53,204 nt of DNA. Origin: Phialocephala subalpina. Lineage: Eukaryota > Ascomycota > Leotiomycetes > Helotiales > Mollisiaceae. The stretch's first letter is position 1. Each line of letters begins with the position of its first letter. The notes beneath the pieces were generated by a model. It ran no database searches and was not told the DNA's origin. It worked only from the letters and a program-made list of their open reading frames with translations. This document shows, piece after piece, positions 11,501 to 22,570 of the stretch. The stretch covers positions 65,116-118,319 of the forward strand of contig FJOG01000014.1 of assembly GCA_900073065.1 (NCBI GenBank), written 5' to 3'. The translations under genes and the position numbers were made by a program.

Positions 11501-12526
11501 CAGTTCCCTGTCGTTTCATCGCATTTTTGAAGGATCGTCGCTTCGATTTCAACTGCTAAAGGCTTGATTTAATACCAATTCGGTGGTCGAGAAGAGCAAA
11601 GAAAGGGTTGCTACATACGAGAATTGGTGCTGCGGAAGCCTGTTCTGGAAGGCTTATGTATTCCACGACAAGTTCATCATATTCGGTGGTCTTAAGGAAT
11701 TCAGTTTCGAAAAATTGCAAAACGGGGAATTCTAAACCCGTGAGGACGTCCACATTCTTCGAGAAAGGTCCTGCAAAACTTTTGGCGAGTTCCCTCCAGT
11801 GAGTGCCATCGTCCTGGAATCTCGGAAGTCCAAGGAAGATCACCCCTCTCGTTCTCGGAGAGATCTGGAGTCCAGGATGAGATGCCAGAGCCGCTATGAT
11901 AACCCAGCCCGCAATACCATGCCCAAAGAATATCAGATTCTGGCTCTGCAAGGTTATCTCATACTTAGCGATGCGGTGTTATGCGTGAGGGCTAGAGGCA
12001 CTTACATTCAATTTGCCGACATCCGCACGGAGACATTCTGACAATTCAAGCAATCTCTCTCTTCCTTTCACCAAAAGATCCGTAATCTTGAAGCCGAAGG
12101 TGTGGATCGTTGCTTCAGCGATTGCTGGTGGGCTATCTAGACCTCGAAGCCATGACTTGACAAATCTTCGGACAGGATCCATCACGCCACCATCGAGGCC
12201 ATGAACAAAGATAATACTACACATAGAGTCAATATGCTTAATATGTTCCTCTGGCGTGAAGGTCCTACTCGCAAGAATTTCGTTCAGTCGATCCGGCCTC
12301 CGCCCCTTTTCGAACGACTCGAAATTTTCTGATAGCTGTGCGCTAATTTGAGTCAGTAATTGTTCCTGGAACGGAAGATCAAGCCTACCTTATCGAACAT
12401 TTCGAGCATTTCGGTGTCGTCTGACTGTCTCTCGAAGGCAGAAAACGAAAATGCGCAAAATTTGAGAAGGCGAGAGAGCGGGGGTGTTAAGATTGCGTCG
12501 CTGGAAGGTGAGGCTGAGCCAGGCAT
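8559..12526 (-). CDS. NLR-like protein: degenerate alpha/beta-hydrolase plus long TPR domain, no NB-ARC
   Basis: Four exons fit with agreeing phases: 12389-12526, 12006-12335, 11619-11945 and 8559-11552. Introns are 53, 60 and 66 bp, and the product is about 1262 aa. After a short leader, SIIFVHGLDGG (near residue 85) begins a lipase/SERAC1-like alpha/beta-hydrolase. Its nucleophile elbow reads FGHGIAG: Gly at about residue 166 replaces the catalytic Ser of GHSxGG, so the domain is probably inactive. The large last exon contains many 34- to 42-residue kinesin-light-chain-like TPRs, for example ASSYYQKGQLKQARRIYEDV, GKDHPSTLRTLGVLASVY and GEDHPDSISARHEL. Fungal NLRs commonly order hydrolase, NB-ARC and TPR. 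Here no P-loop or NB-ARC lies between the two domains. The gene is divergent from the HET gene at 12911. A role in self/non-self sensing is inference. Confidence 0.85.
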
Positions 12527-12910
12527 TCTTTGTCAAGTCAGATGCCGAATGATACGCCCGTCGTTGGAGATTTCGGTCCATGAGCTCATTTGGGAGGCTG
12601 TGCATAAGCCACAAATCGACAGCGAATCATCAAGAATGGTGTGCCACCTTTTAACCCATCCAATAACCCACTAAGCACGAATCGACAGCGAATCATCAAG
12701 AATGGTGTACCACCTTTTGACCCATCCAATAACAGCCACTAAACACGAATCGAAACTTTGTGGCTTGCATGTAATTCAGCACCCCACGAGGCTGGGAGTT
12801 CGTGTTATTTCTTTTGCTTAAGATGGCGCTTATGTGCACAATCATAGTCAAGAGACGCTCTTATAGATACTGTAGCAGCTATCAACCACTGTCACCGTCC
12901 TGGGACTCGA
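12527..12910. promoter_or_regulatory. Shared 384-bp divergent promoter region
   Basis: It separates the ATG of the TPR gene (minus) from the ATG of the HET gene (plus), so both promoters must lie here. Part of it is the tandem repeat at 12615-12748. I see no clear TATA box. Co-regulation of the two genes is inferred from the arrangement only. Confidence 0.6.
12615..12748. repeat. Tandem repeat, two units of 66 and 68 bp
   Basis: ATCGACAGCGAATCATCAAG begins both units, at 12615 and 12681. They differ by a few substitutions and one 2-base indel (AACCCACTAAG against AACAGCCACTAAA). The start of a third unit (ATCG) follows at 12749. The repeat sits between the divergent start codons. Confidence 0.9.
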
Positions 12911-15795
12911 ATGCTTGAAGGGCACGCGCTAAATGAACAATTTCTCACTCGACGTTTGATTCACCAACTCCAAAGCACCTATCTCATGGACCACTTGAAG
13001 ATTTCAATTGGCGACGAGTTCAGGCCCCTCTACTACGGCACCGGGAATAAATTCGATCCCAATGATCACGACTTTCATTCATTCCCAGAAAAGGTTGGAT
13101 GGGAGCTGGATGATTCTACCTTTGAACTCACCAAGAAAGGAAATTTGAAAGATGGAAGTATTCTTGAAAAAGGCCCCTTCTTGCAGTCATGGCTATTTTT
13201 TGGCCTTCTCGCTACGGTTCTGCGTGATCCCGACTGGAAACCTGAGGAATTCTTTACCACAGACCCCAGCAACATCAACACTGTTCAATTACCTGGGTAT
13301 CTGAGGAGATGGGAAGAACGAGAATCCAAAGACCAATCTCGGCGTGATCGAATGGCTCGAACACTTCGTATGATCAAGGCGGAGGTGGCCCTGGCCAAGG
13401 CACACAAGGTTGTGATTAAGCATTGCTCGTTAGAAGAAGATAATAGACAGGGAGGGCCCGGAGCTGTGCATCCAAATCTGGCTTTATCCTTGATGGTCTT
13501 AGGCGAGACTTTGACCAATGCAAAAGCGAAAATTGTGGAGAGGGTTGGATTCAATGTCCGAGGCTGGCATGGTGACGCTAATGAAGGCTGGGGAACTCCT
13601 TCTTGCGTGATAAAGCAGATGATAACGCTAGGCTGGTGCCCTAGAACTGTATACATGCTTGAGGGCCAGTTGAGATCCCATGTAAGACGTCTACTTCCTC
13701 GGTTGCATCTCTCATTTACTCAACAAAATCTAGGCAACTTCTCTATTGTCTGTGTACAAAGCACATGACAGTGCAAAGGTCGAAGGCCACGATTTATGTA
13801 CTCGAAATGATCCATGCAAGGCCAAGTCGACCGAAGTGGATGGCAAGACTTACAAGACTAAACACCATCCAACCTGCGAGATACTCAAGGACCCGGAATA
13901 CAAAGGATGTTATATGATTGGACCGGAAATTGATGGGCCAAATGGGGTGGCAAAGATGATTGAGCAAGGTTCCATACCTTTGCTGGAGTATAAACAAGTT
14001 CCTGGGAGTGACACATGGAGCGTCGAGGCGAAGCCCCATCGTCCCCACGACAACTACGCAACTATATCTCACGTGTGGTCAGACGGTTACGGAAACCCGG
14101 TTGCCAATAAGCTTCATAAGTGCCAGCTTGACTTCTTTAGAGACTTGTTCCACGAAGTTATCCCTAAGAAAATGCCTAATTTAGGCTGCTCGCTCTTCTG
14201 GATAGACACCTTGGTCATTCCCGTGGATCCAAAGCATCAGGAACGAAGGAAAAAGGCCATCGAACAGATCAACGAGATATTCACAAAAGCAAGATATACG
14301 ATCGTGGTGGACAACGGGCTTGCAGAGATGGCTTCAGGGACTGAGTACCAGAGTACTGCGATGAAAATTCTCGCCAGCGGCTGGATGCGGCGACTTTGGA
14401 CATTGCAAGAGGCCTACCTGAGTAGACGACTCCTTTTTGCTTTTCAGGGGCCCGATGTACGAAATCTAGATGATCTCGAGGATAAGTATCTGAAAGCTAG
14501 TGACATCTTGGAATCGAACATTCCCACGACCGCGCGGAATTACTTTCACAACCTCCTCGGCAACGATCGAAACGCAAGAATACACGAAATGCCAACAGTC
14601 AATAGTTATGCCTTATTGGCAAGTATCTGGCGGGCGGCACAATGGAGGGTTTGTTAAACCTCTCTACTATTCCGTACTCAGAAGACTGATAAAACCACAG
14701 GTTGGTCGCCCAGAACATGAGACACTGGCTCTGGCAACAATGTTGAATCTAGATTACCGAGAGAGGGGCGATTTCTCGAAAGTAAGACTTCAGTCAGATA
14801 ACACCGGCACTAAGAAGCGAACCGAAGTTGACCTGGAAGAAATGATGAGAGATCTGTGGCTTCTACTTGATGAGACGTGCCCTGGTTCTATTCCTTCAGG
14901 GATAATATTCCTTCCTGGAAAGAGAATGACCACTCAGGGATTTGGATGGGCGCCAAAAACTTGGATGTCAGGCCAAAATGTTGACTACCCCGATCCACTG
15001 TCAACCATGGTCTCTGCAGCAAAACTTGATAAGGAAAAGGGCTTGCTCGTTGAATATCCAGGATTTCTCTTGCATGCGCAAGATCCAAAATCGATTCTCG
15101 GAGGTGTCTCCGGACCCATCCGCTTTCCCGTCGACAGCACATTCCTAGAATGTTACGAACTCGAACATGTATACGATTCTGAGGTAGGGAAAGGCACATT
15201 CCCCGAGAGACTCGGTGATCTAGCAATCATACTCTGTCGACCAAAGCCACGTGAGCTCTTTGAGATTGCTCTCTTAGTTGCGATTAAGAGAGAGATCCTT
15301 CAACGTGGCATTGGGGGCGAAGCCTCTTCGAAGATTTACGAGGTCTCCATCTTGAGGAGGGTGAAGATCAAGCGTTTGACAGGGTCAGCACAATCATCTC
15401 AACGGATGGACCGTGTTCATCAAGCAAATAATGACGACGACCATTTTATTTGTGGTGAAGTCTTGGACAGCGATCAAAAATGGTACGTGGATGGATATCC
15501 AAGAACTTCCAGCCGTGCAGCTCAGACAGGACCCGCTCTGGCTACGATCAACGAGCAGCCTAGTGACGACTTGATTTCGTCTGCTAGTATGTCCTCAACG
15601 AACAGATCTTCAGGAAATTGGTCTCGAGTCCCTGATCTTGCGAGGTCAGTCTTCTGGCGTACGTCCTCTAAGAAAACTGAATCAAATCCTTCGTCTGAAC
15701 TTTGGAACACACAGAATGGTACAGAAAGTTCAGGTTCGGGGATAGGACCTTCCGCAGCGAAAGTGAAAAAAAGAGCTGCAACCATGAACGTATGA
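12911..15795 (+). CDS. HET-domain protein (heterokaryon-incompatibility effector type), intact
   Basis: Three exons (12911-13681, 13734-14648, 14701-15795) with two 52-bp introns give 926 aa. Residues up to about 260 carry blocks such as LSLMVLGETL and GWCPRTVYMLEGQL. A Cys/His-rich stretch follows (HDLCTRNDPC, KHHPTC). The HET domain starts at residue 365 with YATISHVWSDG, continues with LFWIDTLVIP and RKKAIEQINEIF, and reaches SGWMRRLWTLQEAYL. After the domain, AQWRVGRPEHETLALATML spans the second intron. The C-terminal 150 residues are Ser-rich and probably disordered. HET domains trigger cell death in fungal allorecognition. This is the only undamaged HET gene in the window. It is head-to-head with the NLR-like TPR gene and tail-to-tail with the membrane protein. 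Confidence 0.93.
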
Positions 15796-16124
15796 TATGG
15801 GGAAAACTACTCGGTAGATCTTGAACATTGTACAACAGCTTGCGCTGAAAGGGAGGATGGCGTTTTGTATTCAATCAAGTTGATTCGCTCTGGAGTCTGG
15901 CTCTCGCTATTATGTATTAAAAACGCGTAATATCCTTGTTATGAAAGGACAGATACAAGGTTTCTTTTGTTGGACAATTGATTTGCAGCCGAGTAGTTAA
16001 GCTGCTGCCAATGGCGTTATGCAATATCTAGTAATCATGATGAAAGGAAAACCTCAAGTTCAAAGTAGGAGGAAAATCTCGCGTACAGGATACAGAAATA
16101 GACAATGCACCCGAAGGCCCAAAT
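15796..16124. other. Convergent intergenic region
   Basis: The 3' ends of the HET gene and the membrane-protein gene face each other here. I see nothing else. Confidence 0.5.
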
Positions 16125-17825
16125 TCAATCAACCCAGTCTGGTAACTGATATTTTCGACACATCTCATCCAAGCTCAGAGTTCCCGAACTACCTGTATCC
16201 TGCCTGTTAGAAGAGTAAGTCGCGGCATTCTCCATGTCTCCTATAACTTCGCCTGAATCAGCTGCTGATGGAACCTCTGGTGCTGGAACCGATCTTGGGG
16301 TCGCCTTCCAAGGTCCTGAAACTTCAGAATCAAGCGAAGACCCAGAGAGCGGCCGTGCTCGGGGCAGTGTGCCTCGTGTTTCTGCTGGGTTGACGGCGGT
16401 CACCGTCTCACGAAGCTGTGTGACCCTTAGAGCTCTTCCAGGAGATATCTCTGGAAGACCAGTCGTCACAGAGGACTTCTCAGTCTTCACGGTATTGTGA
16501 TATTTTGGTTGCAGAGACCGAGGCATTGCACGCCTGTTGAGGTCCTTTTTCCTGTCCCTGTCGTACTCTGCGATGCCTTCTTTCCATGCACCATCCCACC
16601 ACTCGGATTCATTGTTTCGCAGTTCTCCAGGAAAGAATTCGTGTCGTAAATAGCGACCGGCATTTGTATGCGTTACTTCGAGGTCCATCAACGCGTCCAT
16701 TACCGTTCTGCTGACAATGGTATCCAAATGCATGAGTGGAAGATTGCGATATCGAGGATCACGACTGATCGCTGCGATGGTGGCATTTTGGAACATTCCT
16801 ATAGCTCCAACAAGAAGCAAGTACCAAGTGTGTGTTTTGAGACCAGCGACGGTTATAAGGAGGGCAAGCCAGAACATAGACTGCACAGTGCAAACCACAA
16901 TCGAGACCCAGAATCCGAGCGGTATTCCTCCCAAAACTATGGCTCTTCTGACAACTGTACCGTTGGAATGACGATTCAGTTTCCCATTTTCTTTCAAGAC
17001 TCTAGAGAAATATGGGAGAGAGTCCCAGAGACGCGTTGATCTAGGAGTCTCTGACGCAGAAAGCTCTTCCAAATCCAGTCCATTTCCGCCCCCTAGTATA
17101 ATCATGATATCCCTAGCACCATTACCGGAGGTGAGAGCAAAACTCTTGTACGATTTGCGTTTGTTTGGAAGTTTTTCTGCTCTCCATTGTGGAAGCCAAC
17201 CAGCCACTTGGGCCAACAGGGTGCCACTAGCTGTAATCAATAACACTCCCCATTCCCCATACAGAGCTAGAGGCGCAGCAGCAATTCCTAGCTGTATAAA
17301 CATAACTAGAAATCCCACTAATCGTACATATCCTGACCCTGCGATATCAGGACCATCTTTGCATTCCTTAGCTTCATAGATCGATATGCGTAGAGCAGCG
17401 CCATGAAGTGGATGTGTCTTCGACGCCCGCATCTCGTTGTCTCTCAACAAACGGCCGATAATCCAATTCTTGTTTTCTCGGGCATATCCATTTTTCAAAT
17501 TGAATACTTTGACAGGATAATCGGGCTCTGGCAGAAGATGACCATCTCCAATAATACCAACCAGTGCGGTAAACGAGTATGCTACCCACCCGAAAGAGAA
17601 ACAGACAGGCGTAAAATAACCACCACAAGTTTGCGCAAGAGCCTCCCGTACGATGTCGCCGCCAATTATCAGAAGTACCGACAGAACGTCATTTGGATTG
17701 GACCATTGCGCCGAAAGTAGGGAAGAAGTTGAAGTCCCGTTGTAGGTGGTTCCGTTGAACGCTCTTTTGACATTTTCGAGATGAGGTCGAACCGCAACGC
17801 CAGCGAGGCTTGGTAGTACTGGCAT
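16125..17825 (-). CDS. Fungal polytopic membrane protein, 566 aa, function unknown
   Basis: A single open exon starts at ATG 17825. Hydrophobic segments occur at roughly residues 45-60, 75-95, 170-210 (LVGFLVMFIQLGIAAAPLAL, WGVLLITASGTLLAQVAGWL) and 310-365 (IPLGFWVSIVVC, MFWLALLITVAGL, WYLLLVGAIGMF). The block TSGNGARDIMIILGGGNGLD lies in the loop between the two halves. The C-terminal 170 residues are hydrophilic and Ser/Pro-rich, which suggests a cytosolic tail. The early NGTTYNGT motifs are possible N-glycosylation sites. I recognise it only as a conserved-looking fungal membrane protein. It ends tail-to-tail with the HET gene. Confidence 0.8.
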   Translation of the reverse strand: MPVLPSLAGVAVRPHLENVKRAFNGTTYNGTSTSSLLSAQWSNPNDVLSVLLIIGGDIVREALAQTCGGYFTPVCFSFGWVAYSFTALVGIIGDGHLLPEPDYPVKVFNLKNGYARENKNWIIGRLLRDNEMRASKTHPLHGAALRISIYEAKECKDGPDIAGSGYVRLVGFLVMFIQLGIAAAPLALYGEWGVLLITASGTLLAQVAGWLPQWRAEKLPNKRKSYKSFALTSGNGARDIMIILGGGNGLDLEELSASETPRSTRLWDSLPYFSRVLKENGKLNRHSNGTVVRRAIVLGGIPLGFWVSIVVCTVQSMFWLALLITVAGLKTHTWYLLLVGAIGMFQNATIAAISRDPRYRNLPLMHLDTIVSRTVMDALMDLEVTHTNAGRYLRHEFFPGELRNNESEWWDGAWKEGIAEYDRDRKKDLNRRAMPRSLQPKYHNTVKTEKSSVTTGLPEISPGRALRVTQLRETVTAVNPAETRGTLPRARPLSGSSLDSEVSGPWKATPRSVPAPEVPSAADSGEVIGDMENAATYSSNRQDTGSSGTLSLDEMCRKYQLPDWVD

Positions 17826-18900
17826 GATGATTTGCAGCCCTGAAAAAAAAACTTCTCGAAAGGTAGCTCAGATGCGTGATCGATTAAAATCATTTACATG
17901 CATCATGTCATGAGGCTCAAAAAGAAATAGAAGATCATATCATGGACACCATGAATGAGACGGCGTGGTTGAGGCTAGACTTGAGTCTGCCCAAGTTGGG
18001 CGGCCCAAATGGGGGAACAAGTCCGGTGCACACACATCTTTTCCTGCACTTCAAAAGAAAAGGAGTGTGGATACACAAGGAAGCTGCTGGCCGAATGCGT
18101 GGCTTTTTTATCGACTTGCATGCATCAGCTCAGACAGTCACTGGCCAATACGCTGAGGCAACGAAGGATTGCCACCCGCCAGCATGCAATTTCCTGCGAG
18201 GCATTCAATGTGTGTGACTGCAGCCCCCAGCCTCATTGAAGCTTCCTGTATGCATGGCACCACCACTTAAGAGTAATTGGAACTCTTTTCGGGTAAGATA
18301 ATAGAAGGCTCGTGAGCCTGGAATCAATTGACAGCTCACCAGCAATCTGGCCACGAGTTGTAGGCGTCAGACGGGACAGGGCTGCAGAAAGTGGCGTGCG
18401 GCCAGAGACTATCGCAATCAAAGGGCGACGAATCTCAAAGCGTAGCGGGTCTGACCCATCTAAAATCATAGGGAAAATAACCCGTAGCTATGAACGAGAA
18501 GAATTAATGGATGCGATCAAGGCATCAGGTATAGAGGAGTATTGTTCTGTGTTGAAATTTTAGTAATTCCAAATCTTAATCTTAATTATCGTAAACCGGC
18601 ATCATACAAACACTATTTGAATTTCTTGAAGGGGTGAGTGCCGAAAAAGTTAGCGCCATTAAAAGCGGCTTATCAGCTTGAATTGGTTGTTAGCCAGAAA
18701 CGGCTTCACTTAAATTAGCTATCAACTGAAAACTGAGGACTATCAGCCGGAAGAATAGTATAGCCCAAAAATAGCTATGGCTCAATGGAACTGTGGCTGA
18801 CTTATGGCAAACAGGGAACTGTCTGGGGGCGGCTCTAGGCACGACTCGTCTATGCGTTTGCCGCCCGAAGTAAGAGTTGAAGACGACCATATCTACGACT
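17826..18900. other. Intergenic, no gene recognised
   Basis: Several short overlapping frames exist, the longest about 90 codons, but none has a recognisable domain, signal peptide or splice structure. The frame 18312-18563 (83 codons) is the most coding-like by appearance but cannot be supported. Confidence 0.4.
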
Positions 18901-19773
18901 AGTTGCTATAATCAGATTTCATAAAAAAAAAAAAGAATTGAATACACTAGATAAGACATCGACCTAATGCCTTGAATTATAGTTTTAAAGCCTTAATAAA
19001 TACTTTATATTCGATTAAACTTAATTATAAATAAATTTATTTTTATTTAATATTATTTCTATAATTAAACTTTGAGATAAATCCTTTAATATATATAATA
19101 ATTTTAAGTTTCTTAAAGAATTAAAAATAAAAATAATAAATATTATTAAATTAAAATATTAATATTTTAATAATTGAAAAGATTATTATAATAATTATAT
19201 TAAAATAAAATCCATTTTAAANNNNNNNNNNNNNNNNNNNNNNNNNNNNNNNNNNNNNNNNNNNNNNNNNNNNNNNNNNNNNNNNNNNNNNNNNNNNNNN
19301 NNNNNNNNNNNNNNNNNNNNNNNNNNNNNNNNNNNNNNNNNNNNNNNNNNNNNNNNNNNNNNNNNNNNNNNNNNNNNNNNNNNNNNNNNNNNNNNNNNNN
19401 NNNNNNNNNNNNNNNNNNNNNNNNNNNNNNNNNNNNNNNNNNNNNNNNNNNNNNNNNNNNNNNNNNNNNNNNNNNNNNNNNNNNNNNNNNNNNNNNNNNN
19501 NNNNNNNNNNNNNNNNNNNNNNNNNNNNNNNNNAATTAAAAAATAATTAATATTTTTAATAATTCGTTTATTTTTAAATATAAAAATATAAACCAAATTA
19601 TATTTTTAATACTTGAAATATTATTAATAAGAATATATAAAGCTAAAACAAATAAAGAAAATAATAAGAATAAAAAATATTAATTTTATATTTATAAATA
19701 TATTAATAATTTATATATTTTAAGATTTTTATAATCGTAAATAACAAATATATATTATATTAATTATAATTAC
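18901..19773. other. AT-rich RIP-like block with a 312-base assembly gap
   Basis: The sequence becomes almost pure A/T from about 18920. Positions 19222-19533 are N, so the true length and content are unknown. No gene is visible. Confidence 0.85.
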
Positions 19774-19795
19774 TAGCGAAATCGGCTTCTACTTT
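19774..19795 (+). repeat. Left 22-bp terminal inverted repeat
   Basis: It is identical to the reverse complement of 22276-22297 and lies at the boundary between AT-rich sequence and the HET island. Confidence 0.85.
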
Positions 19796-20023
19796 AAACA
19801 TTTATAGAATTTCATTTAAATTATACTACCAAGACATTAGCTCTATTATCCTTGCATGTATACAATACACCCTTCTATGAGCAAGACCGGGAAATCAAAG
19901 TCGTCTTGCATGACGCTTGGGAACCTCACCTATTACGCTGTACAGTAAACACTGATCTTATCAGCTCGTTACGTTGTATCTTCCTTTTCGCATCCTTTTC
20001 GATACGATACACAAAGCTTCGGC

Positions 20024-22008
20024 ATGCTTTGCAATTTCTGCGCTCTGATAGATCTGGATGAAGTTCGGGGGCAAGGCTATAAACATCACGAAAGCTATAC
20101 AAATCTATATGTATCAGCTCAGTCCGGGTGTGAATTTTGCGCTCTTATACGAGACTCACAAGAAACTGTCCCGGGTGGGCAGCTAACCGCGGATTGGGAC
20201 CAATCTCTTGACAAAACACAAATCACAATACGTGTGAATAAATTTTTGGGCACCAACGAGGGGTTCGACGAAGACATCAAGACTTACGACATCATACTTG
20301 TCGGCCAAGTTAAACGCCAGTCGTCGGGTACATATTTGCATGTTTGGTTTAACTTGTCCACAACTGCTGGTAAGTGACTGCAGGTTCAACGGAATTTTGT
20401 TGCCAATTCTAAATTAATGCAGATAATCCACTGGCTTTTTTGATACCTCGCCGGTTGATTAGCACGTCTCCGGCGGCCGATCAATGCCTCAAAGTAGCGT
20501 CAAATTAGCTTCAAAATTGCTTGGAGACTCACGTTGAGTGCTCCGAAAATACAGGGAGCCCGAAGCTACTGTCCACTCGAGCCATTGACATCGGGCTACC
20601 TAATAGCAATACTTCTCCGGTTTTACTTGTTTCGAACAGTTGCTTTGGTAACTGGGTCACCTTAAGCTACTGTTGGGGTTCTTTTGGTTCACTTAAGACA
20701 ACTGCGGCGACATTAGGGGCGCATCAAATGGCGTTACCACTCGAGAGCTTTCCACCGTTATTTAGAGATGCGATATTTCTAACGCGACACTTCAATTATC
20801 GATATCTATGGATAGATTCACTTTGCATCTTACAGGATTCCAAGTCTGGCTGGGAAGCTGAGGCCGCAAACATGGGATATATTTACAGGAACTCGGCCCT
20901 TACAATTGCAGCTGAATGCGCTTCTGATCCTACAGAAACCATATTGGATACCTCTCGGGCAACAAGCTATCATGTTAAACTACCATGTCATAGCCAAAGG
21001 GATCAAACCAGTGGGTTTATCTTCCCTCACCGAATGAATAATTGAGACGAGGGTCCTTGGAAGACACGAGCTTGGGCATTACAGGAGGATGCGTTATCAC
21101 CACGGGTCTTGAAGTGGACAAAAAAGCAATTAGAATGGGATTGCCGGACTATCAGTTGCTCCGAGGAAGATATTACCGGCGATGCTGATTTTAATGAACT
21201 CTATGAGTCTCAGCACTTCAAGCGGATTTGTTTATCTGAGGATTCTCTGATGCAAAGGCTGTACCGGAATCTGGATCTTGATATCGACACATCTACTTGT
21301 AATCCATTGGGAATTTGGAATCTGATCCTTGAAGACTTTGTATCACGCAAGATTACTCACAACACTGATCGACTACCGGCAATTTCGGGTGTGGCTACAG
21401 AGGTCGCTAGACATACGCGGCAAACTTATAAAGCTGGTCTCTGGGAGCAGGATATACATACAGAGATTTTATGGTACACGAGTGGCAATGCTACACGGCT
21501 GCGTGATTGTACAGCACCATCTTGGAGCTGGGCAAGTCTAGACTTTAGCACAGTGGGTTGTCATCTATTCCACGAGAGCGGGAGCGACATCAGGCACAAC
21601 ATATTGAGACTCACCAGAGTACTGTCCATTGACGTCAGCTACGTTGGAACAGACGAATTCGGACGAGTAGCTTCTGCTCGAATGTCGATTCGGGGGCGTT
21701 GTATGGAAATAGAGCACTGGCACAAAAGTGAAAAGGGGTTCAAGTGTCGCTTAGATGTTGGCTGTTCTCGTAGATTCGCGCAGGGTCTTGAAAGCCTACC
21801 ATTAGATGCCTTATTCATGCAAATAACCTGCATTGAACAAGATTTCTTGGAAGTAGGGGTTGATCGTTGGAGTCGCAAAGGAGTGTTCAAGGCTCTGATA
21901 TTACAGCTTGTCAATGAGATTGAGGGCGAATATCAAAGAATTGGGGTGGTTGATATCTCACTAGAGCGAGGGCAAGGTTGGAGTTCTCGAACTCTTACAG
22001 TTCTTTAA
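20024..22008 (+). pseudogene. HET-domain pseudogene 1 (two in-frame stops)
   Basis: The start at 20024 (MLCNFCALIDLDE) has the usual N-terminal layout, including SAQSGCEFCALI. An intron at 20370-20422 splices in frame. The HET domain follows: WVTLSYCWGS, YLWIDSLCILQDSKSGWEAE, then TRAWALQEDALSPRVLKW and, after the domain, DRLPAISGVA, AGLWEQDI and APSWSWASL. The frame never shifts from 20423 to 22008. Two stops break it: TAG at 20506-20508 and TGA at 21043-21045. The TAG stands where related HET proteins usually have Trp, so it looks like TGG to TAG, a RIP-type change. The gene lies between AT-rich blocks and inside the 22-bp inverted repeats. Confidence 0.88.
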
Positions 22009-22275
22009 TTTCTGGTTGCAATTCATTAGAAGCCGCTACTTGTTCGGACTGGCGAGATCCCTTAAATATCCTTATATCAGTGCAAATGTTACATCCACAA
22101 ACCCCGAATCCTTCGTGAGGGTAGATATCCTTTGACCGTACACGCTGCTCCGGCCAAGGCTTGGCTCACACACGTGACATTTTGGAAATGTGGCGCGTGC
22201 AAGGATAAATGCAGCTAGGCATAATCATACTGCTGCAGCCAAAAGCGTGGCTTAGTTTATATTCACGAATTATTG

Positions 22276-22297
22276 AAAGTAGAAGCCGATTTCGCTA
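22276..22297 (-). repeat. Right 22-bp terminal inverted repeat
   Basis: It is an exact reverse complement of 19774-19795 and is followed directly by AT-rich sequence. Confidence 0.85.
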
Positions 22298-22570
22298 TAA
22301 TAATTATAATAAAAAAATTATTATTTTAAAATTATAATTAATTTTTACAAGTAATAAATAATTATAAATAATAATAATAAATTATATATTAATTATTATA
22401 TAATAAAATCTTATAATTTATATATTTATTTTTAAATAATTTAAATTAATAAAAGTTATATAATTAATTAATTTATATAAGTAATTATTTTGGTATTCTT
22501 ATAAATAAATATATTAAATCGAATTAAAGTTTACTTGATTATATTTTCTTTAATCGAGGTTTATTCGATC
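22298..22570. other. Short AT-rich RIP-like block
   Basis: This is almost pure A/T sequence with no frame. It separates the first and second HET pseudogenes and ends sharply at a GC-rich stretch near 22571. Confidence 0.8.

Larger units (their letters stand above)
19774..22297. mobile_element. About 2.5-kb segment bounded by perfect 22-bp inverted repeats, holding a HET pseudogene
   Basis: The left end 19774-19795 reads TAGCGAAATCGGCTTC and on to CTACTTT. The right end 22276-22297 is its exact reverse complement. The outermost bases are TA on both sides, so a TA target duplication (Tc1/mariner style) with GCGAAATCGG ends is possible. AT-rich flanks extend the similarity weakly. No transposase is seen; the only gene-like content is the HET pseudogene at 20024-22008. 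This could be a non-autonomous element carrying a host gene, or an unrelated inverted repeat at the edges of a preserved island. Confidence 0.55.

Noticed and set aside
11553..11618. Ending the hydrolase part as a separate gene at the TAG near 11556
   Set aside because: A GTATGT donor at 11618 and a TAGCAG acceptor before 11552 splice it in frame to the TPR exon, matching known fungal domain order.
19195..19596. 133-codon minus-strand frame across the N gap
   Set aside because: It is open only because the gap bases cannot encode stops.
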